Below are positions 1 to 9,191 of a DNA stretch of 64,000 nucleotides, piece after piece; within the stretch, counting starts at the first letter, position 1; each line of letters starts with the position of its first letter. The position numbers and the translations under genes were made by a program. The notes beneath the pieces were generated by a model. The model saw only the letters and a program-made list of their open reading frames with translations, was not told the DNA's origin and made no database searches. The stretch is from QHXQ01 sp963788965 (lineage in GTDB: Bacteria; Acidobacteriota; Blastocatellia; Pyrinomonadales; Pyrinomonadaceae): positions 558,001 to 622,000 of the forward strand of contig CAWBIK010000006.1 in NCBI GenBank assembly GCA_963788965.1, in the 5' to 3' direction.

Positions 1-1
1 T

Positions 2-355
2 GGAAATCCAACACAATGGCGCTTACCCAAAGGCATGATCGATCCTGACGAAAGTCTCGCTGATGCAGCCTTACGCGAAGTCCGCGAAGAGTCCGGTGCA
101 GTAGCCGAGATTGAGTCTATGTTAGATGTTGCACACTGGACTTATGAATATGAAGGTAAACTGTTCAGAAAAGAAACGACGTATTATTTGATGCGGTATG
201 TAGATGGTGATTTTGACAAGCATGATCATGAGTATGAATTCGTTCAATGGATTCCCTTACTTGAATCAGTTGTAAAGCTACACTTCGAATCAGAGAAAGC
301 TGTGGCAGAGAAGGCGATTCGATTTCTTTCCTCATCAGCAAAAGGAAGAAGCTAA
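2..355 (+). CDS. Nudix hydrolase, 5'-truncated by window edge
   Basis: Nudix enzymes hydrolyse nucleoside diphosphates linked to another moiety (NADH, ADP-ribose, (d)NTPs, dinucleotide signals). The frame is open from base 2. The complete Nudix box runs from the G of KGMIDPDE through REVREESG and fits G-x5-E-x7-REUxEExG. An ATG at 35 lies inside this box and would cut it, so the real start is upstream of the window. The stop codon overlaps the ATG of the next gene (TAATG), which indicates translational coupling. It is the first visible member of a five-gene operon with a pyrophosphatase and an NMN-adenylyltransferase-like enzyme, so a nucleotide or NAD-like substrate is plausible. That is inference; the Nudix box alone does not define the substrate. 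Confidence 0.85.
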   Translation, partial: GNPTQWRLPKGMIDPDESLADAALREVREESGAVAEIESMLDVAHWTYEYEGKLFRKETTYYLMRYVDGDFDKHDHEYEFVQWIPLLESVVKLHFESEKAVAEKAIRFLSSSAKGRS

Positions 356-1309
356 TGTCCACCAATAAAACAGACTTGGAAAAGAGTAGGAATAAAAGTA
401 TTGTTAAGTCGATTCCTATTATCCCAGACACGTGGCAAACATCTGCGGCGTTAGGGCTGTTTTTGAATCTTGTTGGTGGTCTTATCGTTGCGGGAATTCT
501 CCTTTTTGCTACGACTCCGTCGCGCATCCTTATCATTACTGCCATCTTCTTTGTAGTCGCCTCAGCTATTTCGGGATTCATTCTTTTCTTAAAAAATAGG
601 AGACTTACAGCAGCGGTTGAACAGCTACAAAGTGAACTGAGTAGTTGCGAGCTGCTTTACGAGCAAAGATTAAAGAACATCGGAATAACTGAAATAACTG
701 ATGCGATGGCAGGAAGCAACTGGAGTCCTGATGCGGTGATGGCCAGAGCACAGCACCAAGTTAGATTCCTCGGAGTGTTCGGCCGATAAGTGGGTGATGG
801 ACGCAGATAGACAAACCAAGTACCGGGCGATGCTTACGCGAATACAGTTAAATGGAGGGCGAGTACAATTTTTACTCCTCAATCCGAACAGTGCACCTGC
901 TTCAAAACTCGCCCTGTATAGAAATCAAAAAAGTGACTTTTACAAAGACTTCCCATCGGTCGAGTTTTACAAAAGCCTGACGAAAGAGTTTGACTGTTTT
1001 GAGCTACGCCTGTATGAAAACTTCCCCTTTATTCGTCTCATATTAGTAGATGGCGTTTGTTCAATATCTAGGTTCAAGACGCAAAAGAGTGCTGAAAATA
1101 CGTTAAAAGCTCCGCAACTCGTTTTTGCGCCTGAAGGGCCTGATGACAACTGGACAATGTATCAATCACTAGTTCTACTCTATGACTTTTTGTGGGGACT
1201 GGCTAAAGACCCATTCGCATCTCAATCTAAGTTGCTAAATGAAGCCCCCCAAGTAACTACAGAATCTGGCACACAGGCAAACATACGGGAGGAGACAGCC
1301 GCCAAATGA
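355..1309 (+). CDS. Two-TM membrane protein with C-terminal effector-like domain (frame broken near 782)
   Basis: The N-terminal part has two hydrophobic segments at about residues 35-55 and 60-80, then a short coiled coil (about 85-115). The frame closes at 789 just after FLGVFGR. Shifting by one base near 780-782 continues directly into the frame that ends at 1309 (ADKWVMDADRQTKYR, then GGRVQFLLLNPNS). The joined protein is about 315 residues. The FLGV...KWV...GG.V.FLLLNP pattern recalls PLD-like/DUF5919-type domains that follow TM segments in sensor-effector proteins, but I cannot name the family firmly. The ATG overlaps the Nudix stop and the end overlaps the pyrophosphatase ATG. A role as membrane sensor or effector of this operon is inference. 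Confidence 0.6.
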
Positions 1310-1848
1310 ACATGATTACTCTAGAACAGATCAGCCCTTTCTTTGACGAGGCACGTGATCTTATAAACGCCATTGTTGAAACACCTAAAGGCTCACAGAA
1401 TAAGTATGACTATGATCATACAACCGGGCTTTTCATACTTGATAGACCCATTCACTCGTCGCTTCGGTATCCATTTGATTATGGATTTGTGCCTAACACT
1501 CTTGCCTTAGACGGCGACCCAGTAGACATAGTTCTGATGATAAATCAACCGACATACACCGGCTGCTTGGTTCGCTCTAGGGTTGTCGGCGTGATGATTA
1601 TGGAAGATGAGGCCGGCAGAGATGAGAAAATCTTGTGTGTTGCCGACAGAGATCCAAGAACTTCCCACATCACTGACATAGAACACGTGCCTCCACACCA
1701 CCTAAAAGAGCTCGAGCATTTCTTCATTCATATAAAGGATTTAGAAAAAGAAAAATGGGCGCGTGTTGAAGGATTCCAAGGCAGGGAAGTTGCCATTTCC
1801 GTGATTCGCGAGGGCGTGAAAAATGGACGAAGAGATAAAGCCGAATAG
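1306..1848 (+). CDS. ppa: Inorganic pyrophosphatase (family I)
   Basis: Soluble family I pyrophosphatase, 180 residues (usual 165-180), hydrolysing PPi to two phosphates. Recognised by the substrate-site segment SLRYPFDYGFVPNT (about residues 47-60) and by the metal-binding DxDPxD motif, seen as DGDPVDIVL (about 65-73). The central V-x-G-V-M-x-M-x-DEAGRDEKI strand is also typical. The ATG overlaps the previous stop (ATGA), and the next gene starts 26 bp before this one ends. A second, operon-bound copy of a housekeeping enzyme beside a nucleotidyltransferase suggests that it pulls the PPi-releasing reaction forward. That role is inferred from context. Confidence 0.92.
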   Translation: MNMITLEQISPFFDEARDLINAIVETPKGSQNKYDYDHTTGLFILDRPIHSSLRYPFDYGFVPNTLALDGDPVDIVLMINQPTYTGCLVRSRVVGVMIMEDEAGRDEKILCVADRDPRTSHITDIEHVPPHHLKELEHFFIHIKDLEKEKWARVEGFQGREVAISVIREGVKNGRRDKAE

Positions 1849-2383
1849 TGTCAAGATAGGTTGTGTTCATGGGCGTTACCAGCCTTTCCATGCTGGACAT
1901 TTAGAGCATGTCCTCAAAGCTCATGAACTCTCCAGCTTGCTTTATGTGGGTCTGGCCAATAGCGATCCCTCACATATCAATGCGGATAGCGCCTCGCCGC
2001 ATCGTCATCTCGATGATGCAAATCCCTTCCCTTACTTCGCCCGAATGGAAATGGTGCTCGGCTCCTTGAAGGAAGCTGGTGCCACTTTGGAGCGAATAAG
2101 AATAGTCCCGTTCCCAATAAATAGACCAGAGTTGCTGCGTTATTACGTGCCTGGCGGCGCGACGCACCTCATTACTGTCTTCGATGAATGGGGAGAGAAA
2201 AAAGTACGCACGCTCAGAGAACACGGATTAGAAGTAAAAGTACTACAAATGCGCAAGATAACAACTGGCACTGAAGTCCGTAAGTTGGTTGTGGCAGGCG
2301 AAAGTGTCTCTCACCTAGTGCCACCCTGTGTAAATGAATTCTTACATGGTGATGGGAAGAAGTATCTTCGTCAAAGTGCATGA
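1823..2383 (+). CDS. NMN/nucleotide adenylyltransferase-like enzyme (NadM type)
   Basis: A 186-residue member of the HxGH nucleotidyltransferase superfamily. The N-terminal motif GRYQPFHAGHL (about residues 12-22) is the ATP-binding HxGH signature. The C-terminal ITTGTEVRKL (about 147-156) corresponds to the second ATP-binding motif (ISxTxxR). Such enzymes transfer AMP from ATP to NMN or a similar phosphate acceptor and release PPi. NadM is the closest family I recognise, but the acceptor could differ. The gene starts inside the ppa gene and its stop overlaps the next start (ATGA). Pairing with a pyrophosphatase and a Nudix hydrolase, which would cleave an NAD-like product, suggests a make-and-break pathway for an NAD-type metabolite or signal. 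Confidence 0.8.
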   Translation: MDEEIKPNSVKIGCVHGRYQPFHAGHLEHVLKAHELSSLLYVGLANSDPSHINADSASPHRHLDDANPFPYFARMEMVLGSLKEAGATLERIRIVPFPINRPELLRYYVPGGATHLITVFDEWGEKKVRTLREHGLEVKVLQMRKITTGTEVRKLVVAGESVSHLVPPCVNEFLHGDGKKYLRQSA

Positions 2384-4197
2384 TTAGACAAGCAGAGTTA
2401 ACATCTTCAACTATCATTGACTCGTTCGGAGGCAAGGCTAAGGGTTTGTCAAATTTGTCAGAGGTAGGTGCTCCGATTCCCCCTACTTTGTGTCTATATG
2501 CACTAAAGGAAGATATAGGCAGGCCGGGTTGTCTGGAAGAAATAGAATCAATTGTTCGCCAGTGGGTAGAAAAAGTAAGTGTCGATAGTAATTGGATTGT
2601 TCGTAGTTCCCATTTACAAGAAGACTCTCTAGAAACAAGTTCCGCTGGTTTGTATCCCTCTCGCTTAGTCACAATAGATCCTGAAGTATCGTTTCTTCCG
2701 ATTGCTCAAACAGTATTAGATATTCTTGGAGTTCTTCTTCGTAATTCTTCTGAAGCCTCGGTAGTCTTGCAGCCATTTATAGTAGGTAAAATCTCTGGAG
2801 TGATTTTTTCATCGGACCCAAATGAGGGTAAATGTGGCAGCGGTTTACTAACTTACGTTCACGGACCCTGTTCAAGTTTAGTAGATGGCACAGTAACTCC
2901 GAGCACAGTCTTTTTTTCTGAAATCTCTTTCCGCCATCTTTGCCCTCCACACTTGTAGCTTCTTGGAAACAGCTTCTTGAGGGCTGCTCAAAAGTCGAAA
3001 AGAAGTGGGGCGTACCTGTTGATTGCGAGTTTACTATTACAGAATCAGGCCAGCTTTTCATCCTTCAGGCCCGTCCAATTTCCGCATTAACATCTTGGAG
3101 AACAACCTCTCATCTACTTGAAGTCCGCACCGGCAACAAACTGCCATCATCTGTGGAAACTCACCCGAAAGTGCAATTAAGATTTCAGTGTCAACGGAGT
3201 GATGTCGCTATATCGCCTGCGTGGATTGCTACGGAAACTAAATGGCATAACCTTCCACAATTTGATATGCCTATAGGAAGCTACACAAGCGTTCTATTAC
3301 ACCCGCACCTCCTCAACGGCAAAGTAATAAGAAAATTTTCCAACGATGGGTATTCAGGAACGGCGGCAGTCCTAAGTGAAGCAAGTAACTATTGGGTCAG
3401 ACATGCAATCCTTACATCATTGATCCCGTCATCAATTACAGGCATCGCAACTTCGCAGGATAACAAAATAGTTATTGAAGTAGCTAAAGGACATTTCATT
3501 CCAAAGGGATTGGTAGACACAACAGTATATGAAGTGGAAGGAACAAGCTCTCGGCTCATTCAGCAACCCATCCAGCGGTTTTACTTTGATATAGATGCGA
3601 ATACCGGTGAATCAGAGAAATTTGATTGGAATGGCCGAAAACTCATTACGTGGGGATCAGCTTAAAGCCATATCTGAGATGGTTACTAAACTGAGTTTGG
3701 AGGAAGGAGGATATCTCGAATTTGGTGTCAATGATGAAGGGGATGCCTTTGTTATTGATATTCAAAGGGGGGGGGCTGAAGGGAAGAGGCTTATTGCTAA
3801 CCGTCAAGTCGTCTCGCTAGGCGAGGCTGAAGGTACCCTACTCGTTATTTCAGTACCTGCTTCAAGTGGAGCAGATGACCATTTTTTTGAGTTCGCCACG
3901 AACCTATCGAGTTCAGATGAGACACTAGATCCCGTTGTGATAGCAGCAATAAGGCCGGAATTAGGACTGCTGCGAGAATTTGAGAAGCTGGCGAAACAAG
4001 GCAAACGGGTAGTCGGGGCTATCTTTGAGGTCTACTCTCCATTAAGTCATTTATCTGTGCTCCTTCGCGAGTGGGGGATTCCGGCAATAGTATTGCCTGA
4101 CTTTAGAAATAACGAATTATCTCAAGCTATAAGAGTTCGTATTATTGCAAGCAGTAGCGGCGGAACTGTAATGAGAATGGATGCTCCAAGTCAGTAA
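2380..4197 (+). CDS. ATP-grasp/phosphohistidine phosphotransferase, rifampin-phosphotransferase-like (two frame breaks)
   Basis: Three overlapping reading frames join into one protein of about 605 residues. Frame 1 (2380 to about 2928) starts with the PPDK/PEP-synthase ATP-binding signature FGGKAKGLSNLSEVG and contains IVRSSHLQED. Frame 2 (about 2928 to about 3640) finishes the ATP domain with LFILQARPIS and holds an unassigned middle region. Frame 3 (about 3640 to 4197) ends with the swivelling phosphohistidine domain, SPLSHLSVLLREWGIPAIV, which keeps the catalytic His. There is no C-terminal PEP-binding barrel, so the layout resembles rifampin phosphotransferase (ATP domain, substrate domain, His domain) more than PEP synthase. 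The breaks fall at a short T run near 2928 and at an A run near 3636. The substrate is unknown. Confidence 0.72.
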
Positions 4198-4351
4198 GTA
4201 GTACTATCTTTGCCATAAGCATATCGGCCGTTGAAACCATCCTGTTCACACTAAACAAACCCGGTAATTATTAGTCTCACAATATTCCAAAACACGGAAA
4301 CCCTTCTTCAAGGCACAAAAGGTTAATTATGCATCAATTGGAGCTAGGACT

Positions 4352-5413
4352 ATGGAATCTGATCTAAACACAAGCAACTTACGTAAAGCATTTCGAGATA
4401 ACAACCTAACGGTGTATTTAAGGGCCGGAGTATCTGTCGCTAATGGATTACCCTCGTGGGATCAACTAGTTCTTTCCATGTATTACTCGGCCATAGAGGC
4501 CGAAGCTGAGGATAGGCAAATTCATCCTTTCCCGAACTATCTGTATGCGATTGCGGAATGGCACTTAGAGAGGCGTAGAGAGCCATTAGATATAAAAGCT
4601 AGAAAAATTCGTAGGATGTATAGGGGTAAAGATTTCCTCGCCTTGTTGAAGAATACCCTGTACGGGCCATTTAGACTGCCGGGGGAGGAAGCCTTCCAAG
4701 CTCCCAACATGGATTCTATTCTTGCAGCAAATCAAACGCTTGCATCGGTAGCTAAACTTTGCTCCAAAGAACACCATGGACAAAGAAGAACACAGGCAGT
4801 TGTAACTTACAATTATGATGATTTACTAGAAATGGCTCTTCAGCAGGGCGAGATTCAATCTATTTGGAAGGCGGATCAAGAGATAGAAAACACAAGGCTA
4901 CCTATATACCACGTCCACGGCTATGTTCCGCTTCATGGTGAAGGCTCGACCGAAGAAGAGATAATCTTCACTGAAGAGCAGTACTATCTGGCATCTCATA
5001 ATGCCTATGCGTGGAGCAACCTAGTCCAACTAAAATGCTTGTCTAGTTCAGTGGGACTGATGATAGGTATGTCGCTTACTGATCGTAATGTGCGAAGGCT
5101 TCTGGACGCCTTAAGAAAGGCACCGATTAGAGCTGAAAATTATATCTTGTTGAAGAAGCCTCGCTGGCCTCAACTCAGCGACGAAGAAGTAGCAGATATA
5201 GATGTTAAAGCTAGAGAATATTTTAGGAAATTCACGAGAAGCGGCATCAAGAGGAATGAGCGCAGAAATTTAGAGATAAGAAAAATTATCAAGGCTGTTG
5301 AGCGGCGAGACGTACATGAAGAAGAAGCAACGCTCGAATCTCTTGGCGTCCGTCCGATCTGGTTTAGCAACTACAGCCAGATTCCCGAAATAATAGGAGC
5401 GATAATCAGTTAA
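4352..5413 (+). CDS. SIR2-like domain protein (probable NADase or ADP-ribosyl enzyme)
   Basis: A 353-residue SIR2_2-type Rossmann protein. Visible motifs are RAGVSVANGLPSWDQLV (residues about 24-40; NAD-binding loop, usually GAGVS), VTYNYDDLLE (about 150), the catalytic-His loop YHVHGYVP (about 187-194), IFTEEQYY, and GMSLTDRNVRRLL (about 245). The first Gly of the usual GAG is Arg here. SIR2 domains of this family in defence islands deplete NAD+ on infection, so this is a likely abortive-infection effector. It lies 154 bp after the NAD-type operon, on the same strand but with its own leader. Whether it belongs to that operon or to the nuclease genes downstream cannot be decided from sequence. 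Confidence 0.82.
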   Translation: MESDLNTSNLRKAFRDNNLTVYLRAGVSVANGLPSWDQLVLSMYYSAIEAEAEDRQIHPFPNYLYAIAEWHLERRREPLDIKARKIRRMYRGKDFLALLKNTLYGPFRLPGEEAFQAPNMDSILAANQTLASVAKLCSKEHHGQRRTQAVVTYNYDDLLEMALQQGEIQSIWKADQEIENTRLPIYHVHGYVPLHGEGSTEEEIIFTEEQYYLASHNAYAWSNLVQLKCLSSSVGLMIGMSLTDRNVRRLLDALRKAPIRAENYILLKKPRWPQLSDEEVADIDVKAREYFRKFTRSGIKRNERRNLEIRKIIKAVERRDVHEEEATLESLGVRPIWFSNYSQIPEIIGAIIS

Positions 5414-5479
5414 TACTTGATACGTCCCATTAATCCACAGAGACGATAAGTACTCATACTTCAGCAGGAAGAGAAGTAT

Positions 5480-6891
5480 ATGAATATTCCATTAAACCAA
5501 GAACAACTTAGGCAGGCAGTCGAAATAATGCAGGCTTACTTAGCGGCACCACCAACTGCCGATGGCCGGACGCCAGTAGAAGCTGATGCGGAATTAGATC
5601 GTCAGCGGGTATCGATGATTGAGAAAGAGCTAAAGCCGCTGATTTCTAGTTACCTGTCTGGCCATGTAACCGTAGCTGAGTTCAAGACTAAAGTTGATGG
5701 AATCAATAAGCGGAACGAGCTTTGGGGTTTTAAGGGTATTAAGGGACAAATGTTCTTCAATCTGCTTCTTAATGTTGCCGATGATGAAAGTGAATGCGAT
5801 CAGGAGGTCAAGACGGCAATTGCAGTTCCATCTAATGAGGAGATGGCGTCCAGCCGGATTAAAACCTTTTCCAGTTATGTTAAGCGGATTGGAGAGCAAC
5901 ATGTAGAAGCTGGCGGGTCAAAACACGGCAAGCCTAATGTTAGTAGTGTGCCTTTTTTCCTTTCATACTTCTGGCAGATACAAGAACGGGATACATGGCC
6001 CATTTATTACACCAATTCTGTCAACGTAATGAATGATCTTAATCTTTGGCAACCGACCGGAGAGTTGGCTGCTGACTATATTGCTTATAAGCATCTCAAT
6101 GAAACTCTGACCGAAGTGTTTACCAAGGAGAGTGGCCGGAATTCGGCCTTTATGATGTAGAACACGTCTTCTGGTTAAAAGGCAATAATCCGTACGGTGT
6201 AAGCAAGCCAGCCGTAAAAGAGCAGGACAGCATAGTAGTACCGATACAAGAAAGCGCAGTTGCTGAATCCATACTCACAAATGAGCCGAAGAGCATACTC
6301 CGTTTACCGGAAAGCTATGTCCCCCCAATTGTCGCAATCCTGCCGCAGATCGCAATAAATGATTCATCGTTGAGAGAAGCCGCAAAAGCATCAGGGACGA
6401 GTCTAGAGAGAGCTTTCGAAAAGAACATTGATGCCGCCTTCACGATTCTTGGTTATGAGACAAAGTTGCTGGGCCAAGGAAAAGGCAGAGTCCCTGATGG
6501 TTTAGCCCTGAGCGTCGATGATTCTTATGCCATCCTGTGGGACGCAAAAGTCCGCGGCGAGGGGTATAGCATGGGGACTGACGACAGGGCGATTAAAGAA
6601 TATATTGTGACTCAGAGCCGTGAGTTGAAGCGTAGGAGAGGGCTGCGTAACATCTATTACTTCATCATCTCAAGTGACTTCGCGGACGATTATGATGATT
6701 CCATCCGTTCTATCAAGATGGAAACGGATGTGAACGAAGTGTGTTTAGTCGAAGCGGATGCTTTGGTAGCTATGGTAGATGCAAAGATGCGTTTTCCACA
6801 TGAGGTTTCGCTAGGGCCGGATGGGCTACAGAGATACTTTTCAGTTAGCGGAGTACTATCCGCCGAATTGATTCGTGGAACTTTGATTTAG
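5480..6891 (+). CDS. Restriction endonuclease with FokI-type cleavage domain (frame broken near 6130)
   Basis: The first frame stops at 6160 just after FTKESGR. A one-base shift near 6130 continues as EWPEFGLYDVEHVFWLKGNN and runs without a stop into the frame ending at 6891, giving about 470 residues. The C-terminal 170 residues carry a PD-(D/E)xK nuclease core: VPDG, then a strand ending WDAKVRGEGY. Spacing and flanks resemble the FokI cleavage domain (PDG...DTK...GGY). The N-terminal 300 residues are unassigned and may be the recognition or sensor part. It follows SIR2 on the same strand by 66 bp. A role in restricting foreign DNA is inferred from the domain and the island context. Confidence 0.68.
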
Positions 6892-6986
6892 CTGGCGCTG
6901 GTTGAGGTGTGGCACTCTACAGACTTAGACAGTACATGTTCTTAGAAGATCCATAGTGGGGCGTATATATTTTAAGGGATTGAGCT

Positions 6987-7910
6987 ATGGGACAGCTTAC
7001 ACAGTTTTTTCAGCCACCAATCTACTGGCAACAATTTGAGGATCTTACTCATGCCCTTTTCCAAAAGGTCTTTGGCGATCCGACTCCAACTAAGCACGGG
7101 CGACCGGGCCAGTCCCAGCATGGAGTTGATGTTTACGGTACTTATACTCAAGCAGGCTGGCTCGTGGGAATTCAATGCAAGCGAATGGATGAGCTAGACA
7201 AGAATAATAACCCTCTTCCAGGGGGGACCATCACTTCCAAGATACTTAAAAGCGAGTACAATAAGGCACTTAATTTTAGACCGAAACTCAGACAATGGAT
7301 CCTCGCGACCACAGCAAAGCGAGACGCTAAGATTCAAGAAGTCGCAAGGAGACTTGACGATAAATCCCGCAAGGATCAGAACTTGGCAGTGAAATTATGG
7401 TTCTGGGATGACTACGTTACTCACCTGAACAATTTCGATGATTTACAACAGCAATACTATTCATCGGTTCTTAATATGCGAACTGATGAGGACCAAGACA
7501 TCTTAATTCTTGAGCTTTACGCAATGGCCTTCTCGCGCCCTGCTTTTCAGGTGCCATTACGTCACGAGGGGCCACCTGATGAGTTTCTCGATGCGATGCG
7601 TGATACTAAGCGTGCTCTCAATACGGGCGAGCTTGTTGATAGGCAAACGCGGCACGTGATCCGTAAGGTTCTGGGCGGGCGACGCTACATTAGCAATGAT
7701 TCATGGCGGGCAGCTTGCGATTCAATTTACTCTTCAGTTTCAAAATTGGAGTCAGAATTCAGGGATGGGCTGTTGGATGGACGAATTACAGTAGTAGGAC
7801 AAACGCTCCGCGTGGAAAGGCAGTTGGAACTGTGTCTCGAAGGTCTGCGTTCGAAGTGCCTGAATGAATTGAATAAAGTTCTAACCAATGCGGGTCTGCG
7901 GCGGATTTGA
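6987..7910 (+). CDS. Mrr-like PD-(D/E)xK restriction/effector nuclease
   Basis: A 307-residue protein with an N-terminal nuclease fold. FEDLTHALFQKVFG supplies the helix with the first acidic residue, followed by GQSQHGVDVYG and WLVGIQCKRMD (about residues 45-70). This is the E...GxD...QxK arrangement of Mrr/restriction-endonuclease superfamily effectors. The C-terminal half (about 150-307) is helical and unassigned, probably the sensing or oligomerisation part. It sits alone between the FokI-like gene (96 bp upstream) and a convergent gene on the other strand. A weak ribosome site precedes the ATG at 6987. It is probably a defence nuclease; its activation mode is unknown. Confidence 0.7.
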   Translation: MGQLTQFFQPPIYWQQFEDLTHALFQKVFGDPTPTKHGRPGQSQHGVDVYGTYTQAGWLVGIQCKRMDELDKNNNPLPGGTITSKILKSEYNKALNFRPKLRQWILATTAKRDAKIQEVARRLDDKSRKDQNLAVKLWFWDDYVTHLNNFDDLQQQYYSSVLNMRTDEDQDILILELYAMAFSRPAFQVPLRHEGPPDEFLDAMRDTKRALNTGELVDRQTRHVIRKVLGGRRYISNDSWRAACDSIYSSVSKLESEFRDGLLDGRITVVGQTLRVERQLELCLEGLRSKCLNELNKVLTNAGLRRI

Positions 7911-7984
7911 GTCTAGAGCGTCGAACAGCCAAATCTGGCGTCGTGTAATTTCAGACCGAAATTTAGGGGTGGAGAAAACGGCAA

Positions 7985-9191
7985 CTAGTCCTCCACATCG
8001 AGTTCGATTACATATCTCGATGGAGTCTCCCAGAGACTACATATCATCAGTTGTTCAGCAATCCTTGCCGCCTGATCCTCTGATCGTGTGGGTGTCACCG
8101 TAGCAGAGCGATGCGTCCATTCTTCGGGGTGCCCTATCTCCGTATATACATCCTCATCAGAAAACAATCTGCCCTGAGTGAACTCTACGAAGTCGGCTTG
8201 TTTATCATCATACAGGTAGGTGAAATCCATCAAGTACGGCCTCGACGCAGTGGGAGCGACTTCGCGATCAAAGAAGAACTCTTCACGCACAGCATGGTCG
8301 GTATGGAGAAGCCCTTCATAGCGGGTCCAGTCCTTACCCTTCAATGCTGCAGGCACGTTAGAGAGAGGGCAGCCGATATTGCCTACTAGCGGCGCACCCT
8401 CCTCATCCAAGGGACGCAACCAAGTGACCTGTCCTTGCTCTTGCTGAACTTTACTGTCTGTAGATTTGGTAGGGGCAGCATTCTGAATCGTAAGCATAGC
8501 CTGTTTCAAAGCCCAAGACTCGTTCTGCTCCTTACCCTGATACCAATCCCGAAACCTCATCATGTGTCCAGTACTGTTCGCAGTAAATGCAATACCACCA
8601 GGGAAGCGGTGATCATGCCACCAGCGGCTATCACCGGCAGAGGCGAAGAAATCTGCATTGAACTGAAAACCATAGAAACGATTGTCTGTAGGATTTTTCA
8701 AATACAGAAAATCACTCGTGACCGTATTTTTTCGGCGTACCCCACGGCGGTTGGGCTCCCAGCCGGCAAACTCAAGAATGCGATCGCTAAAGGCACGGAG
8801 ATGTCGGTCTGGAGCTGCCAGCGCTACCTGCGGAGATGCAACAACGATGACAAAGCTGTGCGCAGCCCGCTGAGGATCAAAAGGCCGCACGTTGTTTCCA
8901 AAGACGTTTCTCCTCGCCGATCTTCTCAGCTATTTCTTCATCACTCCATTTGGATACAGCAACTTCTCTTAAAAAGCAGAAGTGAATCCGGCCCTGATTG
9001 GCTGCTGCTCTACCAAACTGACATGGCTGGAGACGCTGACACCACAACGCCAAACACTCTGCCATTTCTTCTTCGGTCGCTGCTGTGTTGTGGAGCAGCG
9101 CGTTAGCTTGCAATATATCGTCACTGAAGGGATGCGTAATCCTCCACGCATCTCCACTTAATCGCGTAAAAAGGTCATTCACAGTGTTCAT
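7985..9191 (-). CDS. YqcI/YcgG-like protein coupled to a CHAT protease (frame broken near 8885)
   Basis: The frame starting at 9191 encodes an N-terminal region with LQPCQFGRAAANQGRIHF, which resembles the PCxFG..A...G...F pattern of the YqcI/YcgG family. It runs off frame near 8885 (EEKRLWK, then NNVRPFDPQRAAHSFV) and continues to 7985, joined length about 400 residues. The downstream part contains FQFNADFFASAGDSRWWHD and GGIAFTANSTGHM, consistent with a single globular domain. Its ATG overlaps the stop of the CHAT gene (ATGA), so the two are translationally coupled. It could be a substrate, regulator or toxin partner of the protease. Family assignment is tentative. Confidence 0.5.
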
